A stretch of 64,000 bases of DNA from Streptococcus mitis (GCF_009496155.1 NZ_WIJP01000005.1:62001-126000); one strand, 5' to 3'. Positions 17,191-25,723 are shown, numbered from the stretch's first letter. Notes: a model not told the origin generated them from the sequence alone. Made by a program: numbers and translations.

Positions 17191-18393
17191 ATGAAAGTAT
17201 CAAAAAAAATCACACTATTTGGTTTATCTCTAGCTGGTCTAGCTTTACTAGCTTTCCCTCATTCAGGAAAGGCCTTCGAGCTTGAAGAAGAGTGGGTTAT
17301 TAAGGGTGATGTTCAATATCAAGATGGCAAAATTCTCCGATTTAATAATGGCAATGAAGTAGATATCAAAGTCTTAGATTTGCCAAAAACTGAGAAAATC
17401 GAGTGGAAAGTTACTTTAAATGGTCAAGATCAGACTGTCAATTTTCTAGGTCAAGAAAAGGACAAGTCTATGATGGGGGTAGAGGGGCGTTATCTGAATT
17501 TCTATGTACCTTATGGCTATAGAGGAGATATCAAGGTAGAAGCCAAGAGCGGAAATGAAGTAAAGACATGGTCCACTAAAGTAGTAGATGATGTATATAA
17601 TGACGGTGGAAAGAGTGGTTACTTCCGTATTGACGAATCAAATGATCAACACACCTACCTTGATGCAAAATGGGACTACCAAACTAAGACCTACACTGCT
17701 ACCTTACCAGAGACTGTCAATGGTCAAAAAGTATTTGCTTGGGCAGACGACTATGAAGAATTGAAACTTCAAAAACCAGGAGTTATCAGTCATTCCTACA
17801 GGGGGGCAGGAGCCTTCAAAATACTTTATCCGATTGTAGAAGCAGAAAGCTGGCTAAAAAAGAATTACAGTGAAAAGTGGTACTATCAAAAACAAGGTCA
17901 ATTAGTGCAGAACGATTGGGTTAAGGACAAGGGAACTTGGTACTTTATGAATGATAAAGGGGTCATGTTCAATCAAACTTGGCTCTATCAAGGTGGCAAC
18001 TGGTATGCCTTTAAATCATCAGGAGCTATGATTTCAGCTGATTGGTTATATGATAACGGCTCTTGGTATTACCTAAACAATTCGGGTTCAATGGCAACAG
18101 GCTGGGTAAAAGATGGTGGCGCTTGGTATTACCTAAACAACTCAGGTTCAATGGCAACAGGCTGGGTAAAAGATAGCGGTTCTTGGTACTACCTAAACAA
18201 TTCAGGTTCAATGGCAACAGGCTGGGTGAAAGATAGCGGTTCTTGGTACTACCTAAAAGACTCAGGTGCTATGGCGACTGGTTGGGTAAAAGATGGAGAT
18301 CAGTGGTACTATCTCGCATCATCTGGTAAGATGCTTCACAATACCTATACACCTGATGGTTACTATGTAGATGCCAGTGGCGCTTGGAAATAA
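17191..18393 (+). CDS. Choline-binding surface protein with N-terminal novel domain
   Basis: A 400-residue secreted protein bound to phosphocholine on teichoic acids. The signal peptide ends around GKA at residue 28. Residues 30-225 form an uncharacterised region rich in beta-type sequence (tandem Trp/Tyr-poor segments such as KVTLNGQDQTVNF). About eight choline-binding repeats (GxWYYLNNSGSMATGW) fill residues 235-400; three of them are almost identical at the DNA level between 18060 and 18280, so repeat number may vary by recombination. A good AAGGAG site lies 12 bases after the previous gene's stop, so it is co-transcribed with the caspase-like protein. The N-terminal domain is not a known lytic enzyme as far as I can see. 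Confidence 0.85.
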   Translation: MKVSKKITLFGLSLAGLALLAFPHSGKAFELEEEWVIKGDVQYQDGKILRFNNGNEVDIKVLDLPKTEKIEWKVTLNGQDQTVNFLGQEKDKSMMGVEGRYLNFYVPYGYRGDIKVEAKSGNEVKTWSTKVVDDVYNDGGKSGYFRIDESNDQHTYLDAKWDYQTKTYTATLPETVNGQKVFAWADDYEELKLQKPGVISHSYRGAGAFKILYPIVEAESWLKKNYSEKWYYQKQGQLVQNDWVKDKGTWYFMNDKGVMFNQTWLYQGGNWYAFKSSGAMISADWLYDNGSWYYLNNSGSMATGWVKDGGAWYYLNNSGSMATGWVKDSGSWYYLNNSGSMATGWVKDSGSWYYLKDSGAMATGWVKDGDQWYYLASSGKMLHNTYTPDGYYVDASGAWK

Positions 18394-18482
18394 TCTAAAG
18401 TATACATTTTATTCCATCAGCTATTAGTGTACCTGCTCAGACTAAATGTTATCAGAGGTGCAAGAAAAATCTAGATAATAAT

Positions 18483-18530
18483 ACAAAAAGCGAATCGAAA
18501 CAATGAATTCTGTTTTGTTCGCTTTTTGTA
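18483..18530 (+). terminator. Terminator after the choline-binding protein genes
   Basis: ACAAAAAGCGAA and TTCGCTTTTTGT form a 12-bp stem with internal AACA/TGTT pairing. A similar hairpin occurs at 31.98 kb, so this belongs to a repeated terminator-like family. Confidence 0.75.
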
Positions 18531-18673
18531 TTCTATTCGAGAAATTATGGAAAATAATCTCTCTTACTTATTAGACTTTTATTCAATCTAGATTGAATAT
18601 TCTATAGAAAATTAAATGCATTATACCAAACAATGTTTCTTTGTTTTTTATCTCTTTATCATCCACTATAAAA

Positions 18674-18703
18674 TTAGTGAAATACTAATTTTTATGGTAT
18701 ACT
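18674..18703 (+). promoter_or_regulatory. Extended -10 promoter outside the left inverted repeat
   Basis: TGGTATACT gives an extended -10 box (TATACT at 18698-18703) with only a weak -35 (TTAGTG at 18674). The -10 box ends exactly where the inverted repeat begins, so a recombination inside the repeat would leave this promoter in place and change the gene behind it. Confidence 0.6.
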
Positions 18704-18732
18704 AGCGATAATAAATAGTTATCGGTAGGAAA
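18703..18732 (+). repeat. Left inverted repeat (30 bp), candidate tyrosine recombinase site
   Basis: Identical, in reverse orientation, to 21364-21393. Its core CGATAA-TAAATAG-TTATCG has perfect 6-bp arms around a 7-base spacer; extended to 11-base arms, 9 of 11 positions are symmetrical. This is the build of a Xer-type core site. The inner edge carries GGTAGGAAA, which serves as the ribosome site for the gene next to it. Confidence 0.75.
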
Positions 18733-18737
18733 AAATT

Positions 18738-20171
18738 ATGCAGAATAAATTTATCTTTAAAGAGAATGGAAAATATAACAGACAAAGCTATAAAAATACT
18801 TTATTTACAGACTTACCTGAAATTGATGGGCAAATTGATTTTTGCCGTAGTGATTTTAGAGGTTCAAAATTTTATAATTTAAATATCAGTGCAAATTTTG
18901 ACAGAGCGGATTTTATGGGATGTAGCTTTCAAAGTGTTAATTTTCTTGATACAAGCTTTGGCGCTCCTCAATTTAAAAATTGTATTTTTGAAAATGTGAT
19001 ATTTAGAAATAATCACTATAATGCTACAGTTTTTATCAAATGTTCTTTCTTAAATTGTAAATTTGATGAAGAGAGTATATATTCCAACTTTACCGAGTGT
19101 TCTTTTAATAAAACAGAATTTAAAAATCTAAATTTTGAAAGATCTACAGTGGATAATTCAAAATTTTTAGAATGCAACTTTTCAAGTGTAGACTTTTCAA
19201 CATTAGCGGCTGAAGATTTAACATTTGAAGCAACATCTTTTTCAAGTGTCTCAATGAGCATCAATTACTTTTTTTCATATTTTATTGATTCTAAAACAAA
19301 TTTAAAAGATATAGTATTTGAGTATAGAGGAAGTAAAACTTATCTAACTGAAGAAGTTTCAGATAATTATTTTAATAACTTACTTGAAGAGCAAAGATAT
19401 TCCGAGCTATTTAATATGTGCATACTGCTAAATAATGAAGCTAATTTATACAATATTTTGCTTACTATTATCTCTAAAAAGGATACCTTGGGATATCAGT
19501 TACTTCGATGTATAGAGTGTATTATTTTCTATTTAAAAAAGGGAATGTTAAGTTTTGAAACTGCTAGTTCCCTATTAAATCTTTTAAAAATTTCTAATCA
19601 GAATATTGATATTAACAATTTATCAATTAATGAAAAAATTTATAGTTTAGAGCAACTTCTAGTTACTCTCCCGTTCGACAATATAAAATTAAAAGGAAAT
19701 AATACTCCAGATTTTATTATTAAATTTAGATGTGCCATTGATTCTGAAAACGAGGCTGGTGAATACATTGAAAATTTATTACATTCTATTTTATTGTCTG
19801 CCCAATCAACTCTGGATTTTTCTTATAAACTTATAAAAAAAGAGAAAGGCTCTTGGATTTTTACATTTATGATTTCATCTGCTTTTCTAGTTTATACTTT
19901 AAAACAAATACAACAGATGGTTGTTAATACTCAAATAATTTGTAAGAATCAGTTGCAAATTCGATTCACTGAATCCGTAGTAAATGACTATATTCAGAGG
20001 TTGGAACACAATCGTTCAATTGATCTAAATTCATCAGAATTAGTTCCGTTAAATCATGACTTAGAAAGTTTGACACAGCTAATCCGTAATACTGACTTGA
20101 CTCCAATAGAAACCAATGAAGATATGCTTGGCAAAATTACAAATATTGATATATCTAAATTAAATACTTAA
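18738..20171 (+). CDS. Pentapeptide-repeat protein with hydrophobic C-terminal domain
   Basis: A 477-residue protein. Residues about 30-190 follow the pentapeptide rhythm (every fifth residue F or L: CRSDFRGSKFYNLNIS, ADFMGCSFQSVNF and so on), which folds into a right-handed beta helix. From 195 on it is helical, with a likely membrane-associated segment near 375-390 (WIFTFMISSAFLVYTL). I do not know a function; pentapeptide proteins include DNA gyrase protectants and membrane or effector proteins. It is AT-rich, begins six bases inside the left inverted repeat, and reads towards the convergent aminotransferase-like gene. Its ribosome site lies partly in the repeat. It is the gene now placed behind the outer promoter. 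Confidence 0.75.
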   Translation: MQNKFIFKENGKYNRQSYKNTLFTDLPEIDGQIDFCRSDFRGSKFYNLNISANFDRADFMGCSFQSVNFLDTSFGAPQFKNCIFENVIFRNNHYNATVFIKCSFLNCKFDEESIYSNFTECSFNKTEFKNLNFERSTVDNSKFLECNFSSVDFSTLAAEDLTFEATSFSSVSMSINYFFSYFIDSKTNLKDIVFEYRGSKTYLTEEVSDNYFNNLLEEQRYSELFNMCILLNNEANLYNILLTIISKKDTLGYQLLRCIECIIFYLKKGMLSFETASSLLNLLKISNQNIDINNLSINEKIYSLEQLLVTLPFDNIKLKGNNTPDFIIKFRCAIDSENEAGEYIENLLHSILLSAQSTLDFSYKLIKKEKGSWIFTFMISSAFLVYTLKQIQQMVVNTQIICKNQLQIRFTESVVNDYIQRLEHNRSIDLNSSELVPLNHDLESLTQLIRNTDLTPIETNEDMLGKITNIDISKLNT

Positions 20172-20231
20172 CACAATAAAATCATAAAGTAAGGGAGTGA
20201 ACTTTATGATTTTATTTTATCTAGAAAGTAG

Positions 20232-21359
20232 TTATTGATAATAGTTTATCAATTTATTAAAAGCTAAATGTAGAATACTAAAATCATTTAATAAATTAAC
20301 TCTAAAACTATAACTATGTTCGTAATTTTTTAAATAAGAATTCATTGGAATTGTAAAAACATTACAGTTCTTTAAAATCTCTAAAGCAAGGACTGATGAG
20401 TCGGCTAAACAATTTTTATTTTTAATGTCTATATGCGCAATTCCCCAATATCCTTGATTGCAAGGCTCCATTTGAATACACGTTCCTTGTAAGTAAGATG
20501 AGAGCATTTGAAAATTACTTCTAGCAGTTTGCAAATGAGTTTTTACAAGTACATCAATTACCTCACCATTATCTAGATAGCCTTTAAGCATATTCAATGA
20601 CCCTATGGAAAATGGACTTGCAGAATAATTAAAAATTCGTTCCATTTCATTTAGCAACTCTTTCCTTTTTGTCAAAAAAATTGCAGATTTAACTCCATTT
20701 AAATATGCTTTTTTTGATATAGATTCAATAATAATTAGATTGCTAAAAGATTTATATTTTTGATGTTTCTTAAATGGAGAAACAAAATTATTATTCCAGA
20801 CTAAATTACCATAAACACTATCAATAATCACAAAAATTTTTTCTATTTCGCACCACTCTAAAAAATCAGTGTCTGCAATTGAGATTGATTCGCAGAATAA
20901 CGGATCTGTAAAAATAACTATATCAATACTTTTATTTTTACAATCTTGCTTTATCTGGTTTATATTTAGAAATTGTTCAGAAAAAACAGTATATCCATTC
21001 TCCAAGTAAATATTTAAATATGAGTAGTAACACGGTGCAATGAGTAGGACATTTTGTAATCCTAATTTTTTTAAAACATAACTTAATAAGAAGCTTCCAA
21101 CAGTTGCACTAGGGAAAATACTCACGTCAACACTATTATTTAACAGTTGTTTTATAGTTTTTTTAAAGTCAAATAATTCATCGGGATATCTATAGTTAAT
21201 ATAATCTGTTGCTTTTAATGAATCTTGAATCTCAACGATTACTTTTTCATAATTTACATCAAAAACTTCAATATTCCAACTAGAAACAAGAAGTGTTTCT
21301 TGGTTAATGTGCTTTTCTAAATATGAAATATCATTAATTTTTTCTTGTTTACTGAACAT
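20232..21359 (-). CDS. PLP-dependent aminotransferase-like protein (fold type I)
   Basis: A 375-residue protein with the landmarks of class I/II aminotransferases: FPSATVGS near residues 82-89 in the phosphate-binding area, IIDSVYGNLVW near 178-188 with the pyridine-binding Asp180 and Tyr183, and SISKKAYLNG near 213-222 holding the likely PLP lysine (Lys216). The family's NPxNPTG turn is replaced by FTDPLFCES (150-158), so the substrate may be unusual. It is AT-rich and starts four bases inside the right inverted repeat, whose GGTAGGAAA acts as ribosome site. No clear promoter is seen outside that repeat in the present orientation. It converges on the pentapeptide gene with 60 bases between them. 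No biosynthetic partner lies nearby. Confidence 0.7.
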   Translation of the reverse strand: MFSKQEKINDISYLEKHINQETLLVSSWNIEVFDVNYEKVIVEIQDSLKATDYINYRYPDELFDFKKTIKQLLNNSVDVSIFPSATVGSFLLSYVLKKLGLQNVLLIAPCYYSYLNIYLENGYTVFSEQFLNINQIKQDCKNKSIDIVIFTDPLFCESISIADTDFLEWCEIEKIFVIIDSVYGNLVWNNNFVSPFKKHQKYKSFSNLIIIESISKKAYLNGVKSAIFLTKRKELLNEMERIFNYSASPFSIGSLNMLKGYLDNGEVIDVLVKTHLQTARSNFQMLSSYLQGTCIQMEPCNQGYWGIAHIDIKNKNCLADSSVLALEILKNCNVFTIPMNSYLKNYEHSYSFRVNLLNDFSILHLAFNKLINYYQ

Positions 21360-21363
21360 GAGA

Positions 21364-21393
21364 TTTCCTACCGATAACTATTTATTATCGCTA
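21364..21393 (-). repeat. Right inverted repeat (30 bp), candidate recombinase site
   Basis: Reverse complement of 18703-18732, identical over 30 bases. Outside it the sequences differ: here the flank reads TTGTATAGC towards the repeat instead of TGGTATACT, so the good -10 box is absent on this side. Confidence 0.75.
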
Positions 21394-21420
21394 TACAAAG
21401 CACTCAAATAGGTTTATAAT
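21392..21420 (+). promoter_or_regulatory. Promoter of the recombinase gene
   Basis: TATACA (21392-21397) and TATAAT (21415-21420) are 17 bases apart. The -35 box overlaps the outer edge of the right inverted repeat, so recombinase binding could repress its own gene. Confidence 0.55.
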
Positions 21421-21448
21421 AGCATGATTATTGATAAAGGAGATTTTT

Positions 21449-22345
21449 ATGGATTATAAACTTATTTCTACTTACTTAGATTATTGCAAAACTCATAAGC
21501 GTTTGAGTTCACACACAATTCGCGCTTATAAGAATGATCTTATGCAATTTTATAACTCAGACCATGATAATGTCGAATCCTATATAGAACAGTTGACACA
21601 ATCTAACATAAAAACGAATACACTAAGAAGAAAAATTGCTTGTATGAAGGTGTTTTATAACTATCTAAAATACCAGAACATAATTGAAGAGAATCCCTTC
21701 AATCAATTGCGCTTTCAATTTAGAACTGAAAAAATATTACCTAAAACGATTCCGCATGACATTCTGAAAAGCATTTTTATATATTTAGAACAGAAAGTAA
21801 TTGTATCTAAAACTGATTATCAAAAACAACACGCTGAAAGAAATCTACTGATTATTTCACTGTTACTTTCAACAGGCATCAGAATTTCTGAACTTTGCCA
21901 CATTCATCTCAAAGATATTAATCTTTCCAATAAGACACTCCATATTATAGGAAAAGGTAAGAAAGAGCGTATCCTATTTTTAGGAGATCAAAAAACATTC
22001 AATTTATTAGAAACATATATAAATAAAACAAGAAATGAATCCAATGATTTCTTGTTCCCAGGGAAACATTCACTTAAGCCATTGTCAGAGCAAAGTGTAC
22101 GTTTAGTTATAAAAAGAATCGTTGAACAAAATAACTTTTCTAGAACTATTACACCGCATATGTTTAGACATAGCTTTGCGACAATGCTTCTAGATAGTGA
22201 TGTAGATATTCGATATATTCAACAAATTCTTGGACACAGTTCTATATCAATCACACAAATCTATACTCACGTATCTCATTCAAAACAAAAAGAAATACTT
22301 AGTTCTTTTAATCCTGTATCAGCGATTCATTCTGATAAAAAATGA
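21449..22345 (+). CDS. Tyrosine recombinase (XerC/XerD-like integrase)
   Basis: A 298-residue site-specific recombinase. Residues 5-85 form the SAM-like N-terminal domain that grips the core site. The catalytic domain shows the first Arg in STGIRISEL, the Lys in GKGKKER, the HxxR in HMFRHSF, then LGHSSI and the nucleophile Tyr in QIYTHVS, so all catalytic residues are present. The start at 21449 follows AAAGGAG; a TTG six codons earlier is weaker. It lies 56 bases outside the right 30-bp inverted repeat, in the position of a dedicated invertase. It differs from housekeeping XerS, which is longer, and resembles invertases linked to hsdS switching in pneumococci. Confidence 0.88.
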   Translation: MDYKLISTYLDYCKTHKRLSSHTIRAYKNDLMQFYNSDHDNVESYIEQLTQSNIKTNTLRRKIACMKVFYNYLKYQNIIEENPFNQLRFQFRTEKILPKTIPHDILKSIFIYLEQKVIVSKTDYQKQHAERNLLIISLLLSTGIRISELCHIHLKDINLSNKTLHIIGKGKKERILFLGDQKTFNLLETYINKTRNESNDFLFPGKHSLKPLSEQSVRLVIKRIVEQNNFSRTITPHMFRHSFATMLLDSDVDIRYIQQILGHSSISITQIYTHVSHSKQKEILSSFNPVSAIHSDKK

Positions 22346-22399
22346 ACACTCATTAAACACACTTATTTCATATATTTATAATTGTTTTACTATATTCTA

Positions 22400-22545
22400 A
22401 TAAGCATTGATAGTATAGTAGATTGAAACAAAATATGCACAAATATATTAGAGGGCGAATTAATTTCTAGAAATGTTTTAGCAACCGTAGTGTACTATTG
22501 TAGATTCAATCTGTTTCATATCCCAACTTTAAAAACTTTTAGAGT
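22400..22545. repeat. Possible short insertion remnant with TAGATTGAA-type ends
   Basis: The 280 bases between recombinase and ABC transporter hold no gene. AGTATAGTAGATTGAAAC and, later and inverted, GTAGATTCAATCTGTTTC share AGATTGAA-type ends. Similar AGATTCAATCTA pieces occur near 7370 and 18590. They look like remnants of a small repeat family, but I cannot name it. Confidence 0.3.
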
Positions 22546-22626
22546 AACAAATGAAGTATTTGATAAAAAGGAGTATAATATCTTTAAAACGGATTACATG
22601 TATATCGATAAGGAGGGCAACTCTTT

Positions 22627-24174
22627 ATGCTGAGAAAATTTGTTAGTAAGAAGCACCTCGTACTTTACTTCTTTTCTATTGCCATTACTTGGCTGGAAGC
22701 AATTATCACACCAGCCCTTGTTCAGAATATTGTTGCTAGTTTTACCAATCAAGAACTAGGACTTCTTTGGAAAGTATTGATTCTAGGAATCCTTGGTAAT
22801 CTCATCCTCTTACTAGGCTTGGCTGGGAAACGCTATTACTACGATCGTTTGATTACTGATTTCAAATATGGAATCAAGAGTACTATTTTCAAGCGATTTT
22901 TAAACAGTTATGAGATTGATGAAAAAGATATCTTGTCCGACCTAGAAAACGACGTCAAGCAACTAGAAGAAAGCTATATTGAGCCAACGGTCATCATCAT
23001 TTCTTCTCTTGGCTTCACAACTGTGTCCATTCTCTATGCCCTTTGGACCAATTTTTACCTGGGCTTGATTTTCATTCTCTTCTACTCCTTTCCAGTCCTC
23101 TGCAGTGCTATCGGATCAAAGCGTTTGAACTCACTTTCTGAAAAGCGGTCAACTGTTAACCAAATCTACTTAGCAAGCTTGACAAATTTTATTGGCGGTA
23201 GTCAACAAATTCGCCATTATCAGGGGCAAGACTACTTTTTTGCTCGCTACCAAAAACAATTACAAACCAGTCTAGATGCCGAAATCAACTATGAAAAACA
23301 GCGAACCTTAAACAGTCTCTTGATCAATAGCATCGATGCCTTTTGTTCTGTTACACCAATCGTCATTGGTGGCTTTATGACCTACTATAATTATTTAAAT
23401 GCGGCTAGTTTTGTAGCCATCTATCTGGTTTCCCATAATATCGGCTATCAATTTCAAGAGCTAGCCTACTTTACCAACACCCGAAAAGCAACTCGAAGTC
23501 TTCTTAACAAATACCAAAAACTTTTAGGTCAGTCTGACTCCATCTCGCCTAGAAGTATAGGAAACATTTTCCCTATCCAACTTGACACCATCTCCCTTGA
23601 AAAAGAGGGGAATATCCTCTTATCTCCTATTTCCATGCACATCAAGCAAGGAGAAAAAATTGCCATTATCGGGGAAAGTGGCTCTGGTAAGACAACTCTA
23701 CTCAATATCATCCATGGAGAAGAGATACCGACAAGTGGACAGATTAGCTTTGCTGGTCAAAACCTGTCACGTCAAGAAATCACAAGTCTTAGTTCCTATA
23801 TCCTCCAAGATAGTCATTACTTTGACACACTCTCTCTGGAAGACAATATCCTTCTAGGACTGGATAAAAAGGAGGATAGGCTAAATCATATCCTCAAGAC
23901 AACTGGTTTAGAACATTTGAAAAATCGAACACTCAGCAATGACAGCCTATCTGGTGGCGAGAAACAACGCCTAGAAATCGCTCGCGCCCTCTACCACGAT
24001 AGTCAACTCATCTTAGCAGATGAGATTAAGGCCAATCTTGACTTGGAAAATAGCAGAAAGATTAGTGACTTGCTCTTCTCCCTACCTCAAACAGTTATTG
24101 AAGTCATTCACCACTACACAGAAGAAGACTTAAAACACTATAACCAAGTCATTCACTTAAGCAAAGAAAAGTAA
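22627..24174 (+). CDS. ABC transporter with fused membrane and ATPase domains
   Basis: A 515-residue half-transporter that should act as a homodimer. Residues 1-300 hold about six membrane segments, and 325-515 the nucleotide-binding domain with Walker A GESGSGKTT, signature LSGGEKQR and Walker B LILADEI. The Walker B ends in Asp-Glu-Ile rather than the usual Asp-Glu-Pro or -Ala, which keeps the catalytic Glu. The spacing is short for a typical 580-residue exporter. The substrate is unknown; peptides or lipids are usual for this class. It has its own ribosome site (AAGGAGG) and a terminator after it. Confidence 0.85.
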   Translation: MLRKFVSKKHLVLYFFSIAITWLEAIITPALVQNIVASFTNQELGLLWKVLILGILGNLILLLGLAGKRYYYDRLITDFKYGIKSTIFKRFLNSYEIDEKDILSDLENDVKQLEESYIEPTVIIISSLGFTTVSILYALWTNFYLGLIFILFYSFPVLCSAIGSKRLNSLSEKRSTVNQIYLASLTNFIGGSQQIRHYQGQDYFFARYQKQLQTSLDAEINYEKQRTLNSLLINSIDAFCSVTPIVIGGFMTYYNYLNAASFVAIYLVSHNIGYQFQELAYFTNTRKATRSLLNKYQKLLGQSDSISPRSIGNIFPIQLDTISLEKEGNILLSPISMHIKQGEKIAIIGESGSGKTTLLNIIHGEEIPTSGQISFAGQNLSRQEITSLSSYILQDSHYFDTLSLEDNILLGLDKKEDRLNHILKTTGLEHLKNRTLSNDSLSGGEKQRLEIARALYHDSQLILADEIKANLDLENSRKISDLLFSLPQTVIEVIHHYTEEDLKHYNQVIHLSKEK

Positions 24175-24198
24175 TAGTCTATATCATACGATTTTAAA

Positions 24199-24228
24199 AA
24201 GCAAGGAACCCGAATTCCTTGCTTTTTA
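24199..24228. terminator. Terminator after the ABC transporter gene
   Basis: AAAAAGCAAGGAA pairs with TTCCTTGCTTTTT across a four-base CCCG loop, a strong stem followed by a T run; A and T runs on both sides make it usable in both directions. Confidence 0.85.
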
Positions 24229-24378
24229 ACTCAATGAAAATCAAAGAGCAAACTAGAAAACTAGCCGCAGATTGCTCAAAACATGGTTTTGAGGTTGTAG
24301 ATAAGACTGACGAAGTCAGTCACATATATACGGCAAGGCGACGTTGACGCGGTTTGAAGAGATTTTCGAAGAATATTA
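24229..24378. repeat. BOX element (full A-B-C type)
   Basis: About 150 bases bounded by ACTCAATGAAAATCAAAGAG and GAAGAGATTTTCGAAGAATA. It contains TACGGCAAGGCGACG, the core of the BOX-PCR primer. Its last bases supply the stop codon of lrgB (TAA on the minus strand at 24378-24376). Confidence 0.9.
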
Positions 24379-25071
24379 ACTCAATATCAAACTAGCTACA
24401 ATAGGGCTGACAAAGACATAGAGAATACCTGTGACACCGATAGCCAAACCACCCATGGCTCCTGCTACAGAGCCGTATCGGAAGGCTGTCCCTGTTCCAA
24501 CTGCGTGACCTGTTCCACCGAGGGAAAGACCAACAGCTACTGGGTCGTCAATTTTCAACCACTTCAAAAGGGTTGGGCCAATCACACTGGTTAAAATTCC
24601 AGTTGCCACAACAACGACCAAGGTCACAGTCGTCAAACCTTGCAATTTTTCTGTGATTCCCACTGCCATAGCGGTTGTTACTGACTTAGGAAAGAGAGAA
24701 ATAGCTAGGAAAAAGTCCATGCCAAAAATCTTAGCCACAAGTGCTGTGAAAGAGGTATTGACCACTACTGCTAAGAGACTACCAAAGAGAATACTCCGAG
24801 CATGGTGCTTCATCAAGTGAAAACTCTTATAAAGCGGAATCCCCAGAGCAACAGTCGATGGGACAATCAAGTTGTTCAGATAAACCCCACCTTGGTAGTA
24901 ATATTGATAAGAAATACCCGTCACCTTTAGAAAGATGATAATGAAAACAGCTGACAAAAGCAAGGGCGTTGTCAATGGATGGGGAAAACGTCTGTAAATC
25001 AGCATTCCCACTAGATAGGCTAATATAGACAGGGCAAGCCCAAACAGGGGATTGGAAACAAATTCACTCAT
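24376..25071 (-). CDS. lrgB: LrgB/CidB family membrane protein
   Basis: Partner of LrgA in a holin-like system that affects murein hydrolase activity and cell death; in streptococci and Bacillus, LrgAB relatives also move pyruvate or other metabolites. The 231-residue protein has about six to seven membrane segments and the family motifs FPKSVTTAMAVGI near 131 and GGTGHAVGTGTAF near 188. The ATG overlaps the lrgA stop by four bases. The stop codon is provided by a BOX element. Confidence 0.9.
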   Translation of the reverse strand: MSEFVSNPLFGLALSILAYLVGMLIYRRFPHPLTTPLLLSAVFIIIFLKVTGISYQYYYQGGVYLNNLIVPSTVALGIPLYKSFHLMKHHARSILFGSLLAVVVNTSFTALVAKIFGMDFFLAISLFPKSVTTAMAVGITEKLQGLTTVTLVVVVATGILTSVIGPTLLKWLKIDDPVAVGLSLGGTGHAVGTGTAFRYGSVAGAMGGLAIGVTGILYVFVSPIVASLILS

Positions 25072-25442
25072 TTTGCATCTCCTTTCTCATAATCTCCCTC
25101 AAACCGTCGTTTGATGAACTGAACTACCAAGGCTATGAGGATAATATTGATGACTGCTGCAAAAAAGATAATCAAAACAATTGGCAAAAGATAGGGAGCA
25201 ATCACATCAAACTTCTCCATGATTCCCACTGCTGGCGGCAAAAAGAGAATGGTCATATTGGCCAGCAAGAAATTCCCAACCATGTTGACATGTCTGGTTC
25301 TCAGCCACTTGAACTGTAGGGCTAGAAAGAGAATGATTAAGCCGATAATACTGCCTGGGATGGGCAAATGAAAGAAACTGGAGATTCCCTCACCGATTAG
25401 AGAAATCACAAAGAGAATCATTAATTGAACATATAATTTCAT
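25068..25442 (-). CDS. lrgA: LrgA/CidA family holin-like protein
   Basis: A 124-residue, four-segment membrane protein, the small partner of LrgB. The start at 25442 (MKLYVQL) has GGAGTTTAGG next to it and begins directly with a membrane helix; a longer frame to 25514 adds a non-homologous leader. The motif LPIPGSIIGLIILF near residues 26-40 and LLANMTILFLPPAVGI near 63-78 are family hallmarks. The gene pair forms one operon. In many species the pair is controlled by a LytTR two-component system; none is seen here. Confidence 0.9.
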   Translation of the reverse strand: MKLYVQLMILFVISLIGEGISSFFHLPIPGSIIGLIILFLALQFKWLRTRHVNMVGNFLLANMTILFLPPAVGIMEKFDVIAPYLLPIVLIIFFAAVINIILIALVVQFIKRRFEGDYEKGDAK

Positions 25443-25606
25443 CCTAAACTCCACGAAATAGACTTCTGCATACCAGTTTACTCTTTTTTCAGAAAATTTC
25501 AAGGAAATGCACAAGAGATGATGAAAATTAGAGAGGAAAAGGGATACAGACAGTTAAAATTAGTGAAAATAGGCATGATTTAGGGTGAAAGATTCTACCA
25601 TCCTTC

Positions 25607-25653
25607 TTGCCAGCATTCTTGAAAAGTAGTATAATTATTGCATGCGCAATCAT
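25607..25653 (+). promoter_or_regulatory. marR promoter with TTGC-N4-GCAA operator
   Basis: TTGCCA (25607-25612) and TATAAT (25630-25635) are 17 bases apart. Directly after the -10 box lies TTGCATGCGCAATCAT (25638-25653), with TTGC/GCAA arms. The same motif lies upstream of the next gene, so it is a probable MarR site placed to repress. Confidence 0.6.
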
Positions 25654-25723
25654 CTTGTGATACAGAGACTGTCCGTAAATGGACATTCTTCTATGTTATA
25701 ACTCTAAAAAGAAAGGAGATACT

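Noticed and set aside
18026-18217. Minus-strand ORF with Leu/Pro-rich repeats
   Set aside because: It is the antisense of the choline-binding repeats and repeats only because they do.
18060-18300. CRISPR-like direct repeats
   Set aside because: The 60-base repeats are contiguous coding repeats without spacers.
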